43,591 nucleotides of DNA, from positions 1 through 43,591 of the IMG/VR virus record IMGVR_UViG_3300042891_000306; one strand, given 5' to 3'. The position numbers were made by a program, and so were the translations under genes. A model generated the notes under the pieces. It was not told the origin of the DNA, did no database searches, and saw only the letters and a program-made list of their open reading frames with translations. Source of the stretch: a virus. The number at the start of each line of letters is the position of its first letter. The stretch's first letter is position 1. Of the stretch, positions 16,290 through 21,260 are shown in pieces.

Positions 16290-16327
16290 AAGTGCCTCTA
16301 TATCTGTTGTTCTTATGTTTATTTATC
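16279..16327 (-). promoter_or_regulatory. Late promoter overlapping a start-codon-masking hairpin
   Basis: Minus strand GATAAATA (16320-16327) resembles the T4 late element. The following AAATAAACATAAG (16312-16324) pairs with CTTATGTTTTATTT (16279-16292; one-base bulge), which contains the endonuclease ATG; the ribosome site AGAGG lies in the loop. RNA starting at the late promoter would lack most of the 5' arm. Confidence 0.65.
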
Positions 16328-16329
16328 AT

Positions 16330-16352
16330 AGTTCGAGACTTACACTCGAACT
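16330..16352 (-). other. Stem-loop after tRNA-Ser(UGA)
   Basis: GTTCGAG and CTCGAAC arms around a seven-base loop, a few bases past the 3' end of tRNA-Ser(UGA). No T-tract follows, so tRNA 3' processing or pausing is more likely than termination. Confidence 0.45.
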
Positions 16353-16358
16353 CAAGGG

Positions 16359-16443
16359 CGGAAGCTAATCGCATCGAACGATTTACCATTCCTGGTAACT
16401 ACAGTTTTCAAGACTGTGTGAGGAGCCGACCTCAGTAACTTCC
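16359..16443 (-). tRNA. tRNA-Ser (UGA)
   Basis: Class II tRNA: acceptor GGAAGTT/AGCTTCC, anticodon stem ACAGT/ACTGT with loop CTTGAAA, variable-arm stem TTACC/GGTAA, T-arm AATCG/CGATT, discriminator G. The next bases are CCC, so it alone in the cluster does not encode CCA. Confidence 0.85.
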
Positions 16444-16448
16444 GAGTT

Positions 16449-16498
16449 GACAAGTCACCGCATTAGTCTTCAGCTTGCGCTGTTATCTTATCCTTGTC
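16449..16498 (-). other. Stem-loop 5' of tRNA-Ser(UGA)
   Basis: Outer arms GACAAG/CTTGTC close a region that holds CAGC-GCAA-GCTG, a GNRA tetraloop hairpin. The element ends five bases before the tRNA. It contains the motif GATAACAG shared with the spacers at 18145 and 19020. Confidence 0.45.
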
Positions 16499-16579
16499 TG
16501 ACAGCTTTTTAATACTAGGGTTTTGTTAAAATACTACGGGTCGCTGTTTGCCCCTAAACCCATACCGGTTAAAGATACT

Positions 16580-16655
16580 TGGTAGCCCATCCTGGTTTCG
16601 ATCCAGGTACCTACACCTTATCAAGATGCCGCTCTCCCAATTGAGCTAATGGGCT
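16580..16655 (-). tRNA. tRNA-Ile (GAU)
   Basis: Acceptor AGCCCAT/ATGGGCT, anticodon stem GCATC/GGTGT with loop TTGATAA, encoded CCA. Confidence 0.9.
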
Positions 16656-16662
16656 ATAAAAA

Positions 16663-16738
16663 TGGCTCCGGTCGTTGGAATCGAACCAACCTTCATGGAT
16701 TAACAGTCCACCGCCTACACCGTGTTTGCTTGACCGGA
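16663..16738 (-). tRNA. tRNA-Asn (GUU)
   Basis: Acceptor TCCGGTC/GACCGGA, anticodon stem GTGGA/TCCAT with loop CTGTTAA, T-loop TTCGATT, discriminator G, encoded CCA. The D-arm is unusual, with only two clear pairs. Confidence 0.85.
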
Positions 16739-16786
16739 ATTGATCTTTACTACTAAATTGTACAATAGCAGATTGAAGTAACTGCT

Positions 16787-17569
16787 CTATTTTGGGCCGC
16801 CGTGACCTCGCTCAGTGACACTAGGTGGACGAAGTGGCCATATCCCATGTTCTTCAAGGGTATATTGGCTACCCGGATTATTCATTAACTGATTATCTAA
16901 AAGTCGACGAGTATAAACATAGCTTAGTAATAACCAATGGTTATTGGTATTAATACTCCAATGTGCCTGATTATATTCCATTTGTATTCGGCCAAACCAA
17001 TATCTATTACCTAGTACATCATTGGTCAGACTATTACTGCGATAATAAAAATCTGTTAAGTGAGGTAATCTTATATTACCATAAAATATGTGAGATATTT
17101 TATATTCAAAATCTTCACAATGTTGCATGCACTCTTCTTGCTGCTGTTTTTGTTCAAATATAATATCTAGATCCGGACGTATTTCAATTACTTGATCATA
17201 AACAAATTTATTATCTAGTTCATACCTACGTTTAGATATATTAGCTACTTTGGCTAGATATGCTTGATAATAAAATGTTACCATTCGATTACTAAATTTA
17301 TCTAAATCCATAATTTTACAATCAATAAGATTACGCCCGTAAAATTTATCAACAATTTCCTGTTCAGTAACAGGCCGTTTACTATCTATGTGTATAGTTT
17401 TTCCTTCTATCGGAATCCAAATATCCTGAGTACTGTTCCATGTTGCAAAATAATAGTCTACCGTTTCACCCCACATCTCAGCATATTTAAATATATTTTC
17501 ATAAGTATGTGACCACGTTCTTAAATCGCCACATATTAATATAGCCAGACGTTTTTCTTTATATGACAT
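16787..17569 (-). CDS. Putative glycosyltransferase-like protein within the tRNA cluster
   Basis: A 260-residue protein. LAILICGDLRTW (8-19) and VYDQVIEIRPDLDI (about 123-136) are typical of polysaccharide-related glycosyltransferase-like proteins of phages and large DNA viruses, in which RPD followed by D may contribute to metal or sugar binding. It follows the 142-residue gene with an 11-base overlap and precedes tRNA-Asn, an isolated sugar-type pair between tRNAs. Function inferred from pattern only. Confidence 0.5.
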   Translation of the reverse strand: MSYKEKRLAILICGDLRTWSHTYENIFKYAEMWGETVDYYFATWNSTQDIWIPIEGKTIHIDSKRPVTEQEIVDKFYGRNLIDCKIMDLDKFSNRMVTFYYQAYLAKVANISKRRYELDNKFVYDQVIEIRPDLDIIFEQKQQQEECMQHCEDFEYKISHIFYGNIRLPHLTDFYYRSNSLTNDVLGNRYWFGRIQMEYNQAHWSINTNNHWLLLSYVYTRRLLDNQLMNNPGSQYTLEEHGIWPLRPPSVTERGHGGPK

Positions 17570-17987
17570 GAAAATTTATACCCAATCTATTGGCTAGAAA
17601 AAATAATTTATTCTTAGGAGTTAAATCAGCCTTACTGTAAATATCTTCCATAGTTACTTTGTATTGACTACCCAACATAGAAAATATTTCGGGACTACAC
17701 GCAAACGATGACGATTGGTCGTCTTTAAATACTATTAATTTTTGATCTACTAATAATAAACGATCATCTGTTAATTGTTCAATTTGAAATGACCGCATAG
17801 ATGAAATTTCCACAACCAAATCAATCTGTTGATCATTAAGAAATATTGCTTCGTCTATTTGTATAGCGATATCTGCCCGTTTTAATTCAGCGTTAGATTG
17901 ACTACTAGTAAACACAATATCTGTGTTTAGTCTACGTTTAAGTTCTGGAACAAATTCATCATTGATTGATGCTATGGCAATTTTCAT
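17559..17987 (-). CDS. Hypothetical protein paired with the glycosyltransferase-like gene
   Basis: 142 residues starting MKIAIASINDEFVPELKRRL. Alternating beta and alpha pattern suggests a Rossmann-like or receiver-like fold, without catalytic motifs. AATAAATA (17993-18000) lies five bases before the ATG and no ribosome site is visible. Overlap with the downstream gene indicates co-translation. Confidence 0.6.
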   Translation of the reverse strand: MKIAIASINDEFVPELKRRLNTDIVFTSSQSNAELKRADIAIQIDEAIFLNDQQIDLVVEISSMRSFQIEQLTDDRLLLVDQKLIVFKDDQSSSFACSPEIFSMLGSQYKVTMEDIYSKADLTPKNKLFFLANRLGINFHVI

Positions 17988-18009
17988 GTTAATATTTATT
18001 ATATGTATA

Positions 18010-18085
18010 TGGTGGAGGTGACAAGGATCGAACTTGCGACATCATGCTTGCAAAGCATGCGCTCTCCCAACTGAGCTACACCCCC
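18010..18085 (-). tRNA. tRNA-Ala (UGC)
   Basis: Acceptor GGGGGTG/CACCTCC, anticodon stem CATGC/GCATG with loop TTTGCAA, encoded CCA. Confidence 0.92.
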
Positions 18086-18301
18086 GTGTAAGTGTTCTGC
18101 TACTAGCACCACCTAGCCCAGAACTGAGTAGTTACCCTGTCCAGCTGTTATCTTTTGGATATAACAACAAATAACCCACGATACTTTCAAGGCTCCCGGC
18201 AATGGGACTTGTGGCATGGTCTAGACCATCGTGTGTGCCCTGGCGTTATGGTATTGCCAATTACCCACTTTCGATAAAGCGCAAAGTGTAAAGCTAGTGT
18301 T
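18086..18301 (-). other. 216-base structured spacer between tRNA-Gly and tRNA-Ala
   Basis: No convincing gene. It holds GTTCTG/CAGAAC (18094-18124) with an inner CTAG/CTAG stem ending eight bases before tRNA-Ala, the GATAACAG motif, a perfect palindrome ATGGTCTAGACCAT (18216-18229), and CACTTT/AAAGTG arms (18270-18292). It may be a small structured RNA or tRNA-processing spacer. Confidence 0.4.
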
Positions 18302-18375
18302 TGGAGCGGGATATCAGAATCGAACTGATGACAGAAGTTTGGAAAACTCCAGTTTTGCCATTAAACTAATCCCGC
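18302..18375 (-). tRNA. tRNA-Gly (UCC)
   Basis: Acceptor GCGGGAT/ATCCCGC, anticodon stem GGAGT/ACTTC with loop TTTCCAA, encoded CCA. Confidence 0.92.
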
Positions 18376-18379
18376 ATGT

Positions 18380-18464
18380 TGGTGCGAATGGTCGGACTTG
18401 AACCGACATGCCCTGCGGCGAGGGATTTTAAGTCCCTTGTGTATACCAATTTCACCACACTCGC
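18380..18464 (-). tRNA. tRNA-Leu (UAA)
   Basis: Class II tRNA, acceptor GCGAGTG/CATTCGC, anticodon stem AGGGA/TCCCT with loop CTTAAAA, long variable arm, discriminator A and encoded CCA. Confidence 0.92.
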
Positions 18465-18471
18465 ATATTAC

Positions 18472-18556
18472 TGGTGCCTTAGGAGAGACTCGAACTCTCA
18501 CGCTGTTAAGCACCGGCTTCTAAGACCGGGGTGTCTACCAATTCCACCACCAAGGC
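18472..18556 (-). tRNA. tRNA-Leu (UAG)
   Basis: Class II tRNA, acceptor GCCTTGG/CTAAGGC, anticodon stem CCGGT/GCCGG with loop CTTAGAA, encoded CCA. Confidence 0.92.
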
Positions 18557-18563
18557 ATACTAC

Positions 18564-18638
18564 TGGTACAGCTACGGGGAATCGAACCCCGCTTGCCGGG
18601 ATGAAAACCCGATGTCCTAACCGATAGACGATAGCTGC
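18564..18638 (-). tRNA. tRNA-Glu (UUC)
   Basis: Acceptor GCAGCTA/TAGCTGT with G-U at the end, anticodon loop TTTTCAT on stem TCGGG/CCCGG, encoded CCA. Confidence 0.9.
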
Positions 18639-18643
18639 ATTAT

Positions 18644-18728
18644 TGGTGCCGGCTGAGTGAATCGAACACTCTCTATCTTACGAAGCCTGATTACAAGTCA
18701 GGTGCAATCCCACTCTGCGCAAGCCGGC
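18644..18728 (-). tRNA. tRNA with UGU anticodon (Thr by decoding) and long variable arm
   Basis: Acceptor GCCGGCT/AGCCGGC, anticodon stem CCTGA/TCAGG with loop CTTGTAA, giving UGU and predicted decoding of ACA. Between the anticodon and T-stems (GAGTG/CACTC) lie about 14 bases, CTTCGTAAGATAGA, with a CTT/AAG mini-stem, and the D-stem has three pairs. Such a class II shape is normal for Leu, Ser and Tyr, not Thr. Encoded CCA. Confidence 0.8.
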
Positions 18729-18739
18729 GGTTAAAACTT

Positions 18740-18901
18740 TTACTTACGTGCTTCTAATATTCTAATACGACTACGGATCTTTGCTTGATCCTTTTTCTTA
18801 CTAGTCTTTTCTAACATGGTATTTAATTGTGTTAGGTTCAATGGACCTAAACGTGGTTTACCTGTGCGTGTCTGCATTGGATTTGCTTTTTTCACTGCCA
18901 T
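18740..18901 (-). CDS. Small very basic protein inside the tRNA cluster, 53 residues
   Basis: Starts MAVKKANPMQTRTGKPRLGP and ends in a Lys/Arg-rich helix (KKKDQAKIRSRIRILEARK). AGGAGAAG precedes the ATG with good spacing, which strongly supports translation. It sits between tRNA-fMet and the UGU tRNA in the same direction. The charge suggests RNA, DNA or acidic-protein binding. No named family is recognised. Confidence 0.8.
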   Translation of the reverse strand: MAVKKANPMQTRTGKPRLGPLNLTQLNTMLEKTSKKKDQAKIRSRIRILEARK

Positions 18902-18917
18902 GTTACTTCTCCTGTAT

Positions 18918-18992
18918 TGGTTGCGGAGGACGGATTCGAACCGCCGATCTACAGGTTATGAGCCTGCCGGGTTGCCACTTCCCCACCCCGCG
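18918..18992 (-). tRNA. Initiator tRNA-fMet (CAU)
   Basis: Begins CGCGGGG and ends CTCCGCA before ACCA, giving the C1xA72 mismatch that marks bacterial initiator tRNAs. Anticodon loop CTCATAA. The anticodon stem GCAGG/CCTGT keeps only two of the three usual G-C pairs. Confidence 0.88.
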
Positions 18993-18999
18993 ATAAAAG

Positions 19000-19037
19000 T
19001 TCTGCGGCCAAATACAGGCCTGTTATCATGTGCAGAA
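19000..19037 (-). other. Stem-loop 5' of tRNA-fMet
   Basis: TTCTGC/GCAGAA outer arms with an inner GGCC/GGCC stem, ending seven bases before the tRNA. Similar in placement to the elements before tRNA-Ser(UGA), tRNA-Ala, tRNA-Asp and tRNA-Pro. Confidence 0.45.
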
Positions 19038-19075
19038 TCATGACTGATTTCAACGGTGGAGTTGCACCACAGGCA

Positions 19076-19144
19076 TCAGCTACCCTTGGACGGTTTGCCG
19101 TACTCTCCTAACCTCGAATACATATTGTTACGGCTTTCTTCCAT
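19076..19144 (-). CDS. Possible 22-residue peptide gene
   Basis: ATG at 19144, just downstream of the promoter at 19169-19197, encodes MEESRNNMYSRLGEYGKPSK plus two residues. The ribosome site is weak (TAAG). It is the only frame in the 218-base gap between tRNA-Trp copy 2 and tRNA-fMet that looks peptide-like. It shares YSRL with the 20-residue peptide at 19674. Low confidence. Confidence 0.3.
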   Translation of the reverse strand: MEESRNNMYSRLGEYGKPSKGS

Positions 19145-19168
19145 TTACTTATTTGTTACTATCTATAT

Positions 19169-19197
19169 AGTGTAGCATTTTTGATATTTGCTGTCAA
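19169..19197 (-). promoter_or_regulatory. Sigma70-type promoter within the tRNA cluster
   Basis: Minus strand TTGACA (19192-19197), 17 bases, TACACT (19169-19174). It would restart transcription toward tRNA-fMet and the following tRNAs. Confidence 0.7.
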
Positions 19198-19211
19198 CCA
19201 CTATTTGAAAC

Positions 19212-19285
19212 TGGCTCCGGTGGAGGGAATCGAACCCCCACTAACGGTTTTGGAGACCGCCGCACTGCCATTATACTACACCGGA
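19212..19285 (-). tRNA. tRNA-Trp (CCA), copy 2
   Basis: Identical over 74 bases to the copy at 15289-15362. Encoded CCA. Flanks differ, so the repeat unit is the tRNA itself. Confidence 0.9.
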
Positions 19286-19291
19286 ATAACT

Positions 19292-19366
19292 TGGCGACTC
19301 GACGGAGAATCGAACTCCGATGATGGGATAGACAATCCCACGTAATAACCATTATACGATCGAGCC
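19292..19366 (-). tRNA. tRNA-Asp (GUC)
   Basis: Acceptor GGCTCGA/TCGAGTC, anticodon stem TGGGA/TCCCA with loop TTGTCTA, discriminator G, encoded CCA. Confidence 0.9.
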
Positions 19367-19372
19367 AAAGAA

Positions 19373-19411
19373 CTTCCGAGCCGACTGCAAGCAGTATTCT
19401 ACGGACGGAAG
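19373..19411 (-). other. Stem-loop 5' of tRNA-Asp
   Basis: CTTCCG/CGGAAG outer arms and an inner palindromic ACTGC-AA-GCAGT hairpin, ending six bases before the tRNA 5' end. Confidence 0.45.
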
Positions 19412-19424
19412 CCATATTAAAAGT

Positions 19425-19499
19425 TGGGTTGACTAACCGGGTTCGAACCGGTGATGAAGGAATCACAATCCTTAGTGTTGCCGCTACACTATAGTCAAC
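19425..19499 (-). tRNA. tRNA-His (GUG)
   Basis: Has the extra G-1 opposite discriminator C73 that identifies tRNA-His. Acceptor TTGACTA/TAGTCAA, anticodon loop TTGTGAT, encoded CCA. Confidence 0.92.
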
Positions 19500-19501
19500 A
19501 T

Positions 19502-19577
19502 TGGTAGGACGGGTGGGCTACGATCCCACCACCTCGACGTTAAAAGCATCTTGCTCTTCCAAATGAGCTACCGTCCC
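19502..19577 (-). tRNA. tRNA-Lys (UUU)
   Basis: Acceptor GGGACGG/CCGTCCT, anticodon loop CTTTTAA, encoded CCA. Confidence 0.9.
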
Positions 19578-19582
19578 AAACT

Positions 19583-19666
19583 TGGTGGGTGATCTAGGAG
19601 TCGAACCTAGTTTCCGGAGGACACAGATTTACAGTCTGCTGCAGTCGCCAATGCTGCTCATCACCC
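19583..19666 (-). tRNA. tRNA-Tyr (GUA)
   Basis: Class II tRNA, acceptor GGGTGAT/ATCACCC, anticodon stem CAGA/TCTG with loop CTGTAAA, long variable arm and encoded CCA. It shows that the class II UGU tRNA at 18644 is not the only Tyr candidate. Confidence 0.92.
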
Positions 19667-19673
19667 ATATTCT

Positions 19674-19736
19674 TTATTTTAATCTACTGTAAACAGGAAA
19701 GCCAAAGCCCCCTTGTTCAACATCATGTTCGTTCAT
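19674..19736 (-). CDS. Likely 20-residue peptide gene between tRNAs
   Basis: The frame MNEHDVEQGGFGFPVYSRLK is preceded by AAAGGAGG seven bases before the ATG, one of the best ribosome sites in the window. It lies between tRNA-Pro and tRNA-Tyr in the same direction. Function unknown; it could be a true micropeptide or a translated leader affecting tRNA processing. Confidence 0.5.
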   Translation of the reverse strand: MNEHDVEQGGFGFPVYSRLK

Positions 19737-19798
19737 GATTAATCCTCCTTTAGCATTTTATCCGCCTGCAATTAAGTATAAATCAGCGGTTATAACAT

Positions 19799-19876
19799 TG
19801 GTCTCTCGTGTAGGATTCGAACCTACGTTCTTCTTGCTCCCAAAGCAAGTGCCATACCAGACTAGGCGAACGAGAG
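19799..19876 (-). tRNA. tRNA-Pro (UGG)
   Basis: Acceptor CTCTCGT/ACGAGAG, anticodon stem CTTGC/GCAAG with loop TTTGGGA, encoded CCA. Confidence 0.9.
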
Positions 19877-19880
19877 TTAA

Positions 19881-19982
19881 ACGCACTCTTACGAATGCGT
19901 ATAATAAAGCACACTAATTGCTCTCTTAAGACATAATCCACATTGCGTGGGACCTAGTTGCCGATTAATGCGCTTTATTATA
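19881..19982 (-). ncRNA. Possible structured RNA upstream of tRNA-Pro
   Basis: A perfect 11-base inverted repeat TATAATAAAGC (19900-19910) / GCTTTATTATA (19972-19982) encloses an imperfect stem and a CCAC/GTGG hairpin; a second hairpin ACGCA/TGCGT (19881-19900) ends four bases before tRNA-Pro. A 60-codon frame across it has no ribosome site and is judged spurious. A small RNA or processing element is an inference. Confidence 0.4.
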
Positions 19983-20086
19983 ACAAGTATTTTCTGTTCA
20001 CAAAAGAACATGCCATCCACTTGTCCGCCCATTTGCCCATTTAACGTGTGGACTGCGATCTCGTTTCGCATAACACGTACTGCTTA

Positions 20087-20215
20087 CTACTTAGAAAGTT
20101 TTTTTAAAAGATTAGCATTTTCTGTTAATAGTTTTGTTACTCTTTCTAATTTTTGTTCTAATACCACTATCCTTTGTTCTGGAGTCGGCTTTTGAACAAT
20201 TTGTTTTTTATCCAT
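20087..20215 (-). CDS. Small coiled-coil protein, 42 residues
   Basis: Starts MDKKQIVQKPTPEQRIVVLE and continues as a heptad-like helix (LERVTKLLTENANLLKKL), so probably an oligomeric coiled coil. AAGGAG precedes the ATG by eight bases. It follows the terminator-like hairpin at 20234-20251 and precedes the structured region before tRNA-Pro. Function unknown. Confidence 0.75.
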   Translation of the reverse strand: MDKKQIVQKPTPEQRIVVLEQKLERVTKLLTENANLLKKLSK

Positions 20216-20229
20216 CTTCGGCTCCTTAA

Positions 20230-20251
20230 AAGCAAAAACCCCAGGGTTTTT
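20230..20251 (-). terminator. Terminator-like hairpin after the 43-residue gene
   Basis: Minus strand AAAAACC-CTGG-GGTTTTT followed by GCTTTT. An overlapping AACCC/GGGTT pairing just upstream could compete, so read-through to the 42-residue gene may be partial. Confidence 0.6.
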
Positions 20252-20297
20252 AATCCTAGGGTTCTTAATTAAAATTCACTTATATTATATATAAACG

Positions 20298-20429
20298 TTA
20301 ACTAAGATCCCCATAGATACTATTCGGTGTGCGATCATTGCCTAATGTCTCAATCGCTGACCAATAAGACATCGTGGCAAGTGCTGACACTTGTTTCGAT
20401 ATTGTAAATTGATGTCTTTGGTTAAACAT
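20298..20429 (-). CDS. Small hypothetical early protein, 43 residues
   Basis: Begins MFNQRHQFTISKQVSALATM and ends SAIETLGNDRTPNSIYGDLS. An AAAGGA lies 13 bases before the ATG, longer than ideal. A near-consensus promoter (20473-20501) is 40 bases upstream and a terminator follows, making a compact one-gene early unit. No family recognised. Confidence 0.65.
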   Translation of the reverse strand: MFNQRHQFTISKQVSALATMSYWSAIETLGNDRTPNSIYGDLS

Positions 20430-20472
20430 TTTGCTTTCGCATTCCTTTAATTAATTTGTTACTATAACAACT

Positions 20473-20501
20473 AGTATACAGTCTATTTGTTAGCCTGTCA
20501 A
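20473..20501 (-). promoter_or_regulatory. Sigma70-type promoter for the 43-residue gene
   Basis: Minus strand TTGACA (20496-20501), 17 bases, TATACT (20473-20478). A GATAAATA (20516-20523) lies just upstream. Confidence 0.75.
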
Positions 20502-20544
20502 CCTCTTTGTTAATTTATTTATCTTTTATTTTTACGATACTAGT

Positions 20545-20742
20545 TTAATCGTCAATTACGTCAATACCAGCAGCACCAAGTTCAGTTACTGCTTCAACTG
20601 CGGCTTTTTTCTTTGGTGCACCCCAGAAGTTAGTTGTTGCTGTTTCACTTTGTACACCACGAGCTATTTGTTGTATCTGACCACCGTTGGCTAAAAATTC
20701 TGCCATTACTTGTTCATAATCGTATTCATTTATATCTGACAT
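20545..20742 (-). CDS. Small hypothetical protein between tRNAs, 65 residues
   Basis: Starts MSDINEYDYEQVMAEFLANG, acidic N-terminus then a Lys patch (GAPKKKAAVEAV). AAGGATA precedes the ATG. It lies directly downstream of tRNA-Arg(UCU) in the rpoZ-like transcript. Function unknown. Confidence 0.7.
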   Translation of the reverse strand: MSDINEYDYEQVMAEFLANGGQIQQIARGVQSETATTNFWGAPKKKAAVEAVTELGAAGIDVIDD

Positions 20743-20765
20743 CTTATATCCTTATATTATATTAC

Positions 20766-20840
20766 TGGTCCGGCGTGAGGGAATCGAACCCCCAACTAGG
20801 GAGTAGAAATCCCCTGTTATATCCATTTAACTAACACCGG
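20766..20840 (-). tRNA. tRNA-Arg (UCU)
   Basis: Acceptor CCGGTGT/ACGCCGG, anticodon stem GGGGA/TCCCT with loop TTTCTAC, encoded CCA. Reads AGA. Confidence 0.9.
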
Positions 20841-20846
20841 AGTGTT

Positions 20847-20923
20847 TGGTGGGCCTTACTGGACTTGAACCAGTGACATTCCGATTATGAGTCGGACGCT
20901 CTAACCAACTGAGCTAAAGGCCC
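20847..20923 (-). tRNA. tRNA-Ile2 (CAU, lysidine type) likely
   Basis: Acceptor GGGCCTT/AAGGCCC, anticodon loop CTCATAA, encoded CCA. The body (TTAGCTCAGTTGGTTAGAGC and GGTTCAAGTCCAG) closely resembles the minor tRNA-Ile that reads AUA after lysidine modification, rather than elongator Met. Confidence 0.8.
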
Positions 20924-20930
20924 AGATAAA

Positions 20931-21200
20931 TTATTGTCTTATTTGCTTGCCAACTTTAGTTAAATATTCTACACCACAGGTGCCTGCTTCAACATCTAGT
21001 AGTGCCTGCACAGTAGGAAGATTTTCATACTTGGGTTGCGCTGTAGTTGATCCTGCGTTACGTGCAGCAATAACACGTGTCTTTGCAATTTCGTGTCCAC
21101 GTACACCTGCGGCTAAGATTAACTGAAATCGATTGCCATCAAATACGGCATCACAATTATCAATATTGTATTTTTCAACTGACGCTATCTTTTTTGACAT
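20931..21200 (-). CDS. RNA polymerase omega-subunit-like protein
   Basis: An 89-residue protein whose core NRFQLILAAGVRGHEIAK (about 23-40) mirrors the NRF-LVLVAAKRARQL helix of bacterial RpoZ, and LPTVQALLDVEAGT (about 62-75) mirrors its K-TVxALxEIxxG segment. RpoZ binds the RNA polymerase beta-prime subunit. A phage copy could replace or compete with the host subunit, or tether late transcription factors. It has its own consensus promoter (21232-21260) and heads the transcript entering the tRNA cluster. The similarity is by eye and needs a structure-aware search. Confidence 0.6.
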   Translation of the reverse strand: MSKKIASVEKYNIDNCDAVFDGNRFQLILAAGVRGHEIAKTRVIAARNAGSTTAQPKYENLPTVQALLDVEAGTCGVEYLTKVGKQIRQ

Positions 21201-21231
21201 AGTATGTACCTAAGTTATTATTTAAAATACT

Positions 21232-21260
21232 ATTATAACATAGGATTACTTAGATGTCAA
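21232..21260 (-). promoter_or_regulatory. Consensus sigma70 promoter for the omega-like gene
   Basis: Minus strand TTGACA (21255-21260), 17 bases, TATAAT (21232-21237). The -35 overlaps the stop region of the upstream gene. Confidence 0.85.

Noticed and set aside
16499-16579. Possible tmRNA or additional tRNA in the spacer with GGGTTT/AAACCC
   Set aside because: No TTCRA T-loop, acceptor stem or tag frame could be built.
18376-18627. Plus-strand frame of 83 codons
   Set aside because: Antisense of tRNA-Leu, tRNA-Leu and tRNA-Glu genes.
19889-20071. Minus-strand 60-codon frame with CGLC
   Set aside because: No ribosome site, spans a long inverted repeat and shows no recognisable composition; treated as structured RNA instead.
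20545-20742. Plus-strand frame 20634-20834 over this region
   Set aside because: Overlaps the 65-residue gene and tRNA-Arg on the opposite strand and lacks a ribosome site.
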